NCBI GenBank assembly: GCA_013811975.1
Contig: JACCUF010000245.1
Span: 1-19,804 of the forward strand
DNA length: 19,804 nt
Reading direction: 5' to 3'
Source of the DNA: Geodermatophilaceae bacterium
Lineage (GTDB): Bacteria > Actinomycetota > Actinomycetes > Mycobacteriales > Geodermatophilaceae
Positions 13,011 to 19,804 of the stretch are shown here, in pieces. Each line of letters begins with the position of its first letter. The first letter of the stretch is position 1. The translations under genes and the position numbers were made by a program. The notes below the pieces were generated by a model that made no database searches, had not been told where the DNA came from, and was given only the letters and a program-made list of their open reading frames with translations.

Positions 13011-13861
13011 GCTGGCTGCCGGATTCGTTGGCCGATTTCGGTCCCGCCACCCTCGCCGCGCTGTTGGTCGGCGGATATCTCGTCCTGGGTGAGCCGTTCG
13101 TGGGGTGGGTTCTGCATCGGCGGTTCGAGGCAGTGGTGGGAGTGGCCCCGGGGGCCCGACGCTGGCTGTACGGGCGATTACTCCTCCTCGAATGGGGCCT
13201 GGTAGCCATCGTCGTCGCCGTCTCAGTGGTGGCGGCGCGGGTCGGCTGGTCAGAACTGGGGCTGCGCTTGCCGGATCGGGTGGGCGTCGTCACCGGCCTG
13301 GTGGTGGTTGTGGTCCTCGCGGTGACGGTGCTGTCGGTGCGTGCACTGCGTACCGGGGTGTTGCTGAAGACCGAATCGGAATCGGCAACGTTGCGCTCCG
13401 TGGGGTCCTTACTTCCGCGTACCGACTCCGAACGTCGCCTTTTCTCCGTGGTGGCGTTGACCGCCGGGATCGCCGAGGAAGTGGTCTACCGCGGCTTCGG
13501 TATCGCCGTGTTGGCGGCCTTGGCCCCGGCGCTGCCGTGGTGGGCCCTGGTCGTGCTGGCTGGCCTGGCCTTCGGATTGGCACACGCCTACCAGGGGCTG
13601 GCCGGAATCCTGACCACCGGCCTGCTCGGCTCGGTTCTGGCTGCGGTCTATCTCGATACCGGATCCCTGCTGGTGCCGGTCCTGTTGCACGCCCTGATCG
13701 ACCTCCGCTTCCTGGGTGTCCCTCCCGACGTCTTGCCTGGGGTGGGGACCCAGCCGACCCCTCCCGCCTCGGCAAGCTCCGACTCGCGGGCAGCATCCGG
13801 CGACAGTGGCGAGCCCGGCCCCAGCGACACACAACCCATCGATTTCGGACGGAGGCCATGA
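13007..13861 (+). CDS. CPBP family intramembrane metalloprotease
   Basis: Membrane protein of the CPBP (CAAX protease and bacteriocin-processing, Abi) family. The defining motifs are present: EEVVYR (157-162, the EExxxR glutamates and arginine), FGLAH (189-193, FxxxH) and LLHALIDL (226-233, H228 and D232). About seven hydrophobic segments cover residues 12-230. A hydrophilic Ser/Pro-rich tail (245-284) is unusual and probably cytosolic or disordered. The ATG start overlaps the rluD stop (ATGA) and its stop overlaps the next gene in the same way, so rluD, this gene and the acetyltransferase are likely one transcript. Substrate unknown; bacterial relatives include bacteriocin immunity and protein-processing enzymes. 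Not a usual member of the lspA-rluD-dnaE neighbourhood. Confidence 0.9.
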   Translation: MSWLPDSLADFGPATLAALLVGGYLVLGEPFVGWVLHRRFEAVVGVAPGARRWLYGRLLLLEWGLVAIVVAVSVVAARVGWSELGLRLPDRVGVVTGLVVVVVLAVTVLSVRALRTGVLLKTESESATLRSVGSLLPRTDSERRLFSVVALTAGIAEEVVYRGFGIAVLAALAPALPWWALVVLAGLAFGLAHAYQGLAGILTTGLLGSVLAAVYLDTGSLLVPVLLHALIDLRFLGVPPDVLPGVGTQPTPPASASSDSRAASGDSGEPGPSDTQPIDFGRRP

Positions 13862-14382
13862 CCGAGCAGTCCGCCGCGGCGTGGCCGGGTGTCCTACGCG
13901 CCGTCGCCGACAGCGACGCAGCCGGTGTGCGCGCGCTGATCGGAGGCTGCTTCGCCGAGTACGACGGGTGCGTACTCGACCCTGATGGAATAGATGCCTG
14001 GATGGCCACGCCGGCCAGCTCGTACGCAGGCAAGGGTGGGCAGTTCTGGGTCCTCTCGGTGCCTGGTGGTGCGACGCTGGCGGCCTGTGTCGGCTGGGCC
14101 CCGGAGGCTGACGGTCGGGCAGAACTGAAGAACCTCTACGTCAGAGCATCGGCCAGAAGGCGAGGTCTGGGCCGCCGCCTGGTCCAGCTGGTGGAGGAGG
14201 CTGCCCGCGGGTACGGCGCGGACACGGTGTTGCTGTGGAGCGACACCCGCTTCCTGGATGCGCACCGGCTCTACGAGGATCTCGGCTATCAGCGGACCGG
14301 GCAGCGCGCGCTGTACGACCCCTCGAACTCGATCGAGTACGGCTTCGCCAAGGCCCTGCCACCGGTGCCGCCGCCCGGCTGA
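13858..14382 (+). CDS. GNAT family N-acetyltransferase
   Basis: Acetyl-CoA dependent acetyltransferase of 174 aa. The acetyl-CoA pyrophosphate loop is RRRGLG (100-105, RxxGxG) after the beta strand LKNLYVRASA. The C-terminal HRLYEDLGYQRTGQRALYD (136-154) is the usual last helix and strand, and LLWSDTRFLDAHRLYE resembles the MarR-associated and small-molecule-acetylating subgroup. The ATG start overlaps the CPBP stop (ATGA). GGAGG at 13851-13855 is only 2 bases from the ATG, too close for best use, so coupling probably drives translation. Substrate cannot be predicted. A role with the protease is possible from the overlap but not shown. Confidence 0.92.
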   Translation: MTEQSAAAWPGVLRAVADSDAAGVRALIGGCFAEYDGCVLDPDGIDAWMATPASSYAGKGGQFWVLSVPGGATLAACVGWAPEADGRAELKNLYVRASARRRGLGRRLVQLVEEAARGYGADTVLLWSDTRFLDAHRLYEDLGYQRTGQRALYDPSNSIEYGFAKALPPVPPPG

Positions 14383-14445
14383 GTTGTGACTCCGTCCGGA
14401 GAGCCAGGTTCGGCCTAGCGAGGCTGCGATGTATGAGATCTGCTC

Positions 14446-14460
14446 GCGGTGTTGCACCGC
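14446..14460. other. Small hairpin between the acetyltransferase gene and dnaE
   Basis: GCGGTG, a TTG loop and CACCGC form a perfect 6-bp stem. There is no T-run after it, so termination is uncertain. It lies in the 249-base spacer 14383-14631, in which I otherwise see no gene and no convincing promoter; TACAAA within this spacer near 14542 is a weak -10 candidate. Confidence 0.3.
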
Positions 14461-14631
14461 CGTGATCGAGGTTGCCTGCCTGCTGCAGTAAGAGGCGAAC
14501 TCCTAGCGTCACCCAGCGAACTGAGTGTCGGTCGCGTGGTCTACAAAGGCAGAGCGCCACAATCACTGTTCGCCCCGAACCGAGCACCTTCCCCTCTCGG
14601 TCCCGATTCGATGAGGAGATTTTTGGCCGCG

Positions 14632-17600
14632 ATGGGTCACTCGGATCAGTTCGTGCACCTGCATGTGCATACCGAGTACTCCATGCTCGACGGCGCGGCC
14701 AAGCTGCCGGAGCTGATCGCCGAGACCACACGCATGGGCATGCCCGCGATCGCGATGACCGATCATGGCAACGTCTTCGGTGCCTACGACTTCCACCGTC
14801 AGGCCACCGACGCCGGAATCAAGCCGATCATCGGCATGGAGGGTTACTACACGCCGGGCAGCCGTTTCGACCGGCAGCTCTTCGACTTCGGCGACTCGAT
14901 CATCGAGGAGCTCGGGGACGGCGGGTCCAGCCGCGGCAAGTCGGCGTTCTGCCACATGACGATGCTGGCCACCAGCACGGTCGGGATGCGCAACCTGTTC
15001 CGGATCTCCTCGCTGGCCAGCCTCGAGGGGCACTACCGTAAGCCCCGCTTCGACCGGGACCTGCTGGAGCGCTACGGCGAGGGCCTGATCGCCACGACCG
15101 GCTGCCCCTCCGGCGAAGTCAACATGTGGTTGCGAGCCGGTAAGTACGACAAGGCATTGTCCGCCGCCGCGGACTTCCGGGACATCTTCGGGAAGGACAA
15201 CTTCTACGTCGAACTCATGGAGCATGGCCTCGAGATCGAGCGGGCCACCCGCAAGGACCTGCTCCGGATCGCCGACGAGCTGGCCCTACCGCTACTGGCC
15301 ACCAACGACCTGCACTACACCCACCAACACGACTCGCGCTCCCACGACGCCCTGCTGTGCATTCAAACGGGCGCAAAACTGGCCGAGGCCAAGCGCTTCC
15401 GGTTAAACGGCGACGGTTACTACCTGAAGTCCCCGGCCGAGATGCGGGCGTTGTTCACCGAGCATCCGCAGGCCTGCGACAACACCCTCCTGGTCGCCGA
15501 GAAGTGCGCCGATGTCACGTTCGCCGAGGGTGTGGACCTGATGCCGCGCTTCGACGTACCGGTCGGGGAGTCCCAGGAGTCGTGGCTGGTCAAGGAGGTC
15601 GAGCTCGGCCTGCAGCTTCGCTACCCCAACGGAGTTACCGACCAAGCGCGTAAGCGCGCGGAATACGAGCTGGGCGTCATCTGCCAGATGGGTTTCCCGG
15701 CCTACTTCCTGGTCGTCGCCGATTTCATCCGCTTCGCCCGCGAGGCCGGGATCCGGGTCGGACCCGGCCGTGGTTCAGCAGCTGGCTCGATCGTGGCCTA
15801 CGTCCTCCAGATCACCGACCTGGACCCGCTGGAGCACGGGCTGCTCTTCGAGCGATTCCTCAACCCCGAGCGCGTGTCGATGCCCGACATCGACATCGAC
15901 TTCGATGAGCGAAGGCGCAGCGAGGTCATCCGGTACGTCTCGGACAAGTACGGCGAGGACCGAGTCGCCCAGATCGTCACCTACGGCACGATCAAGGCCA
16001 AGGCGGCGATCAAGGACGCCTGTCGGGTGATGGACAAACCCTTCACCCTCGGCGAGCAGCTGACCAAGTTGATGCCGACACCGGTGATGGGCAAGGACAT
16101 GTCCCTGTCGGGCGTTTTCGATCCCGCCGATGCTCGCTACAGAGAAGCCGCGGACTTCCGCAAGCGCTACGAGGAGGATGCCGACGCCAAGGAGGTCGTT
16201 GACCAGGCGCGCGGCCTCGAGGGTCTGAAACGACAGTGGGGGGTGCACGCCGCCGGCGTCCTGATCGGCAGCCAGCCCCTCATCGATCTCATCCCGATCA
16301 TGCGTCGTGAGGCCGACGGTGCGGTGATCACCCAGTTCGACTACCCGACCTGCGAAACCCTCGGCCTGCTCAAGATGGACTTCCTGGGGTTGCGCAACCT
16401 CACGATCCTCGAGGACGCGGTCAACGCCATCGCCATCGACGACGGCCCCGTCCTGGATCTGTCCACTCTGGCTCTCGACGACCAGCCGACCTACGAGTTG
16501 CTCAGCCGCGGCGACACCCTGGGCGTATTCCAGCTCGACGGTGGTCCGATGCGGGCCCTGCTGCGTTCCTTACGGCCGGACTCCTTCGTCGACATCGCCG
16601 CTGTTCTGGCGCTCTACCGGCCAGGTCCGATGGGTGCCAACGCGCACAACGACTATGCCGACCGCAAGAACGGCCGGCAAGAGGTGGGTGCCATCCACCC
16701 CGAGCTCGAAGAACCGCTGGCCGAAATCCTCGATGAGACCTATGGGCTGATCGTCTTTCAGGAGCAGGTCCTGGCAATCGCCCAGAAGATCTCCGGCTAC
16801 ACCCTTGGCGAGGCCGACCTGCTACGCCGCGCGATGAGCAAGAAGAAGAAGTCCGAACTAGACGCGCGAAAGGTCTCCTTCTACTCCGGTGCTCGCGCGA
16901 ACGGCTATTCCGAGCCAGCGATCACGGCGCTGTGGGACATCTTGCTGCCCTTCTCCGACTACGCGTTCAACAAGTCGCACACCGCCGGGTACGGACTGGT
17001 CTCCTACTGGACGGCCTACCTCAAGGCCAACCACCCAGCTGCGTACATGGCCGCGCTGCTCACCTCGATGCGCGATGACAAGGATCGGATGGCGGTCTAC
17101 CTCGGGGAGTGCCGCCGGATGGGCGTCACTGTGCTGCCGCCCGACGTCAATTCCTCGACCGCGGACTTCGCCCCGGTTGCAGGCAACATCCGGTTCGGCC
17201 TGGGCGCGATCCGCAACGTCGGCCGCAACGTGGTGGCCGGTATCGAGCGGGCGCGTGAGGAGTCCGGGGACTTCACCGATTTCTTCGACTTCCTGCGCAA
17301 GGTCGACGCCGTGGTGTGTAACAAGAAAGTCCTGGAGTCTTTGATCAAGGCAGGCGCGTTCGACTCGCTGAGCCACTCCCGGCAAGGTCTGCTCACCGTG
17401 CACGCCCAAGCGGTGGACATGGTCCTCGATGTCAAGCGGGCCGAGGCGGTCGGTCAGTTCGACCTCTTCGCCGACGCCCTGGACGAGGACGGCTCGAACG
17501 CCGCGATGATGGACCTCCCGGTGCCCGCTGCCGATTGGGACAAACGCGAACGGCTGGCCTTCGAGCGAGACATGCTTGGCCTGTACGTCTCGGACCATCC

Positions 17601-18174
17601 GTTGCTCGGACTGGAACATGTCTTGGCTGCCCATGCCGAGGTCAAGATCGCTGATATCCAGACAGGTCAGGTAGAGGACGGATCGTTTGTCACGATCGCC
17701 GGTCTGCTGTCTGGCTTGACCCTGCGTACGACCAGGGCCGGGGCGCCCATGGCTTCGGCCAACCTGGAGGACATGGGTGGCTCGATTGACGTCATGATCT
17801 TTCCCCAGACCTACACCAAGGTGAGCCTGGACCTGGCGAACGACGCGATTCTCACCATCCGAGGACGGGTCGAACGGCGAGAAGAGTCGCCCAAGATCAT
17901 CGTCCAGGAGGTCGGCGTGCCGGACATCACCCAGGCGGTGCGCGGGCCGGTGATGGTATCCATGGCGGCGACGCGATGTACCCCGCCGATCGTCGCCCGG
18001 CTGCGCGAAGTGCTCGGGACGCATCCGGGCACTACCGAAGTGCGGCTTCGGCTGCTCAACGGCGGCCGGGAGACCGTGCTTCGCCTGGATCAGGGCCTGC
18101 GGGTGAGTCCGACCGCATCGCTGATGGGCGAGATCAAGGCCTTGTTGGGGCCGGCCAGCGTCGCTTTGATGTAG
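14632..18174 (+). CDS. dnaE: DNA polymerase III alpha subunit (DnaE1 type)
   Basis: Replicative polymerase of the chromosome. The N-terminal PHP domain opens with HLHVHTEYSMLDGA (9-22) and keeps its metal ligands: HxH, MTDHGN and D226-x-H228 in TNDLHYT. In M. tuberculosis DnaE1 the equivalent domain is the proofreading exonuclease, so the same is expected here. Polymerase aspartates are D419 and D421 in PDIDID and D583 in LKMDFLGLRNLT; the GPGRGSAAGS block precedes them. Then come the helix-hairpin-helix region and an OB domain (VTIAGLLSGL to VMIFPQTY). Length 1180 aa matches DnaE1. The open frame extends back to 14449, but ATG 14632 gives the family N-terminus; GAGGAG at 14613-14618 is somewhat far from it, and ATG 14611 is the alternative. 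Confidence 0.97.
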   Translation: MGHSDQFVHLHVHTEYSMLDGAAKLPELIAETTRMGMPAIAMTDHGNVFGAYDFHRQATDAGIKPIIGMEGYYTPGSRFDRQLFDFGDSIIEELGDGGSSRGKSAFCHMTMLATSTVGMRNLFRISSLASLEGHYRKPRFDRDLLERYGEGLIATTGCPSGEVNMWLRAGKYDKALSAAADFRDIFGKDNFYVELMEHGLEIERATRKDLLRIADELALPLLATNDLHYTHQHDSRSHDALLCIQTGAKLAEAKRFRLNGDGYYLKSPAEMRALFTEHPQACDNTLLVAEKCADVTFAEGVDLMPRFDVPVGESQESWLVKEVELGLQLRYPNGVTDQARKRAEYELGVICQMGFPAYFLVVADFIRFAREAGIRVGPGRGSAAGSIVAYVLQITDLDPLEHGLLFERFLNPERVSMPDIDIDFDERRRSEVIRYVSDKYGEDRVAQIVTYGTIKAKAAIKDACRVMDKPFTLGEQLTKLMPTPVMGKDMSLSGVFDPADARYREAADFRKRYEEDADAKEVVDQARGLEGLKRQWGVHAAGVLIGSQPLIDLIPIMRREADGAVITQFDYPTCETLGLLKMDFLGLRNLTILEDAVNAIAIDDGPVLDLSTLALDDQPTYELLSRGDTLGVFQLDGGPMRALLRSLRPDSFVDIAAVLALYRPGPMGANAHNDYADRKNGRQEVGAIHPELEEPLAEILDETYGLIVFQEQVLAIAQKISGYTLGEADLLRRAMSKKKKSELDARKVSFYSGARANGYSEPAITALWDILLPFSDYAFNKSHTAGYGLVSYWTAYLKANHPAAYMAALLTSMRDDKDRMAVYLGECRRMGVTVLPPDVNSSTADFAPVAGNIRFGLGAIRNVGRNVVAGIERAREESGDFTDFFDFLRKVDAVVCNKKVLESLIKAGAFDSLSHSRQGLLTVHAQAVDMVLDVKRAEAVGQFDLFADALDEDGSNAAMMDLPVPAADWDKRERLAFERDMLGLYVSDHPLLGLEHVLAAHAEVKIADIQTGQVEDGSFVTIAGLLSGLTLRTTRAGAPMASANLEDMGGSIDVMIFPQTYTKVSLDLANDAILTIRGRVERREESPKIIVQEVGVPDITQAVRGPVMVSMAATRCTPPIVARLREVLGTHPGTTEVRLRLLNGGRETVLRLDQGLRVSPTASLMGEIKALLGPASVALM

Positions 18175-18181
18175 TGCGACT

Positions 18182-18200
18182 GAGGTTCTCCGTGAACCTC
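18182..18200 (+). terminator. Hairpin terminator candidate after dnaE
   Basis: GAGGTTC, a TCCGT loop and GAACCTC form a perfect 7-bp stem beginning 8 bases after the dnaE stop. No T-run follows, which is common for actinobacterial hairpins. Position and perfect pairing support it. Confidence 0.6.
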
Positions 18201-18255
18201 GCCGATGGCCGGATCGGAGAAAGTCATCTGCTACCGCTCGCCGTCGGTTCATCGG

Positions 18256-18261
18256 TAGCCT
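18256..18261 (+). promoter_or_regulatory. Possible -10 element for a leaderless kinase mRNA
   Basis: TAGCCT fits TANNNT and ends 6 bases before the GTG at 18268, the spacing expected if transcription starts at the start codon itself. No clear -35 and no ribosome site are visible. Weak alone, but consistent with the leaderless messages common in Actinobacteria. Confidence 0.3.
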
Positions 18262-18267
18262 CTAGCC

Positions 18268-19804
18268 GTGCCCAGCTTTCCACACCGTGCGGCGAGCAAG
18301 ACGTCCGCGACTTCCGTCCCCGCCGAGGGTGGCGACCCGGTGAGCATCTACGGCGGCCGCCCGTTGGGGGCACGGTTTCCTTCCCAGGCACCGACAAGCC
18401 CGGCTGGCTCCCGAACCGGAGGCTGGAGGCTGCGGAACTGGCGACTGCGCACCAGACTGATCGTCCTGCTGGTGATTCCCTTGGTGCTTGCCGGGGTCCT
18501 GGGCGGCTTTCGGATCGCCGGGTCGGTGGGCGACATCCAGGACCTCTCGGTAGTAGAGCGCGAGGTAGCTCTCGGTGAACAGGTTGCGATGGTCATCGAT
18601 GCGTTGCAAACCGAGCGTCATCTGGCGGCCGCCGCAGCGGCCACCGACGCACTTGAACAGCAAGCCCTCGTCGAGGCACAGATCCAGCAGGTGGACATCG
18701 ACGTCGCGGCCATGCGTGACGTAGAAGCCGATCCAAGCGCTCTGGACGAGTCATCCTCGGCTGCTTACCAGGATGTCTTGAGACGCCTCGACTCCTTGGC
18801 AGGGATTCGCGAAGAGGTCTTCGCCCCTGACACGTCCGTAGAGGGGGCTATCGGCCGGTACAGCGAAGTCATCGCGACGCTGACGAGGTTCAGCCGGATA
18901 GTGCTGGCGGGAACAGGGTCCGAGTCTGCCTCCCTTGCCACCGGAATCCCCTTCTTGGCCGAGGCCAAGGAACAGCTCTCGGTGCAGCACGCGGTGCTGC
19001 TGGCGGCCACTCTCGACAATCAGGCCACTGCGGCGCAGACGTCCGAGCTGCGCTCGGCCGACGCCAGCTTCGATGCCGCCGTCCGCAACTTTTCCGAATC
19101 TGTCCCGTCCGCAGAACGACAGATCTACTTCAGCACTGTCACCAACGATGCGCTGATAGCTCGTGAACGCTTGCTGAGCATCGGCTTGGGGGAGTGGCCG
19201 ATCTTCATCCCCCTGGAAAGCATCACCACGGAATGGGACGAGGCCGCGACCACGCTCCGCGGAATGTTGCGGGTGGTCGAGGCGTCCCTGAGCGATGACC
19301 TGCAGGCAGAGATCGCGGCCACAAGAGAGGTGGCGGTAGCCGGTACCGTCCGCGATGCCTCGATCGTGGTGCTCCTGCTGCTGTTCACGTTGATCTTGCT
19401 CGTGCTGGTGGCCCGCTCGATCCTGCGACCGCTGCTGGCCCTGCGAACTGGTGCCCTCGACGTCGCGCAGCGGCGGCTGCCAGCGCTCGTCGAACAGCTA
19501 CGCCGGCCCGGCGGCTGGAAGGACGACGTGCGGGCCACGCCGATGGCGCTGAACACCAGTGAAGACATCGGTCAGGTGGCTAGGGCGTTCGACGAGGTGC
19601 ACCGAGAGGCCGTGCGGCTGGCCACCGAGCAAGCCATGATGCGCAGCACCGTCAATGACATGTTCGTGAACCTGTCGCGCCGCAGTCAGGGCATGGTCGA
19701 GCGCCAACTGAGGATCATCGATGCCCTGGAAAGTGGTGAACGCGATCCCGAGGCGCTCGGCGAACTGTTCCGTCTGGACCACCTCGCGACTCGGATGCGT
19801 CGCA
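18268..19804 (+). CDS. Membrane sensor histidine kinase with NIT-like domain, C-terminus cut off by window end
   Basis: Open to the window edge (512 complete codons). Layout: a basic Pro/Ser N-terminus (1-60), TM1 at about 64-80 (LIVLLVIPLVLAGVLGG), an extracellular helical sensor region (about 85-360) with ALQTERHLAA (112-121) typical of the nitrate/nitrite-sensing NIT domain, TM2 at about 366-387, a HAMP linker, then VNDMFVNLSRRSQGMVERQL (461-480) and LFRLDHLATRMRR, a block characteristic of the kinases heading Streptomyces conservons (CvnA). In those, genes for a roadblock protein, a DUF742 protein and a small GTPase follow. The histidine-kinase ATPase domain would be beyond the window. 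GTG 18268 is the first start after an in-frame stop at 18256-18258; GTG 18340 is an alternative. The ligand cannot be deduced. Confidence 0.88.
   Translation, partial: MPSFPHRAASKTSATSVPAEGGDPVSIYGGRPLGARFPSQAPTSPAGSRTGGWRLRNWRLRTRLIVLLVIPLVLAGVLGGFRIAGSVGDIQDLSVVEREVALGEQVAMVIDALQTERHLAAAAAATDALEQQALVEAQIQQVDIDVAAMRDVEADPSALDESSSAAYQDVLRRLDSLAGIREEVFAPDTSVEGAIGRYSEVIATLTRFSRIVLAGTGSESASLATGIPFLAEAKEQLSVQHAVLLAATLDNQATAAQTSELRSADASFDAAVRNFSESVPSAERQIYFSTVTNDALIARERLLSIGLGEWPIFIPLESITTEWDEAATTLRGMLRVVEASLSDDLQAEIAATREVAVAGTVRDASIVVLLLLFTLILLVLVARSILRPLLALRTGALDVAQRRLPALVEQLRRPGGWKDDVRATPMALNTSEDIGQVARAFDEVHREAVRLATEQAMMRSTVNDMFVNLSRRSQGMVERQLRIIDALESGERDPEALGELFRLDHLATRMRR

Noticed and set aside
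13105..13857. Upstream extension of the acetyltransferase frame
   Set aside because: It overlaps the CPBP protease gene in another frame and reads as Arg/Gly/Pro-rich sequence; the real start is ATG 13858.
14449..14631. 61-residue N-terminal extension of DnaE
   Set aside because: It has no family similarity that I can see, and the normal DnaE1 N-terminus begins at ATG 14632.
16858..18252. Long minus-strand open frame (464 aa) opposite dnaE
   Set aside because: It lies antisense to conserved DnaE sequence, has no recognisable domain and crosses the dnaE terminator hairpin.

Overview
This is a chromosomal window from a high-GC Gram-positive bacterium (Actinobacteria). The basis is gene order (ftsZ, pgeF, yggS, sepF, yggT, divIVA, then ileS, lspA, rluD and dnaE), GTG starts, a SepF/DivIVA division system, an ileS translational T-box leader of the actinobacterial ultrashort Stem I type, a type-2 IleS, a DnaE1-type polymerase with an intact PHP domain, and a nitrate-sensing-type kinase like those of Streptomyces conservons. 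I cannot name the genus.

Layout. (1) 25-444, minus strand: a small unrecognised protein with an internal duplication; ftsQ, usually just upstream of ftsZ, is not there. (2) 511-679: divergent control region with the ftsZ promoter candidate and a 14-bp perfect palindrome. (3) 680-5329, plus strand: the division cluster ftsZ-pgeF-yggS-sepF-yggT-divIVA. It codes for the Z-ring, its membrane anchor SepF, a YggT membrane protein and the polar scaffold DivIVA, along with two metabolic housekeeping proteins. (4) 5359-5659: a small membrane protein whose two halves lie in different frames, joined at a run of six G. (5) 5652-8849, minus strand: ileS, with a 5' leader at 8850-9113 holding an isoleucine T-box. 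(6) 9140-10696: a cation/proton antiporter. (7) 10823-13010: a DksA/TraR zinc-finger protein with a long lysine/alanine/proline repeat tail, then lspA and rluD. (8) 13007-14382: a CPBP membrane protease and a GNAT acetyltransferase, each joined to its upstream neighbour by a 4-base stop/start overlap. (9) 14632-18174: dnaE, followed by a hairpin terminator candidate. (10) 18268 to the window end: a truncated membrane histidine kinase with an extracellular NIT-like sensor region.

Most of the window is core, vertically inherited sequence. I see no phage, insertion sequence, CRISPR array, tRNA or rRNA. The best items for follow-up are the ileS T-box with its Shine-Dalgarno-sequestering hairpin, the frameshifted gene after divIVA, the duplicated-motif protein beside ftsZ, the tandem 17-bp repeat before sepF, and the lysine-repeat tail on the DksA-like protein. 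I found no clearly new multi-gene system here.
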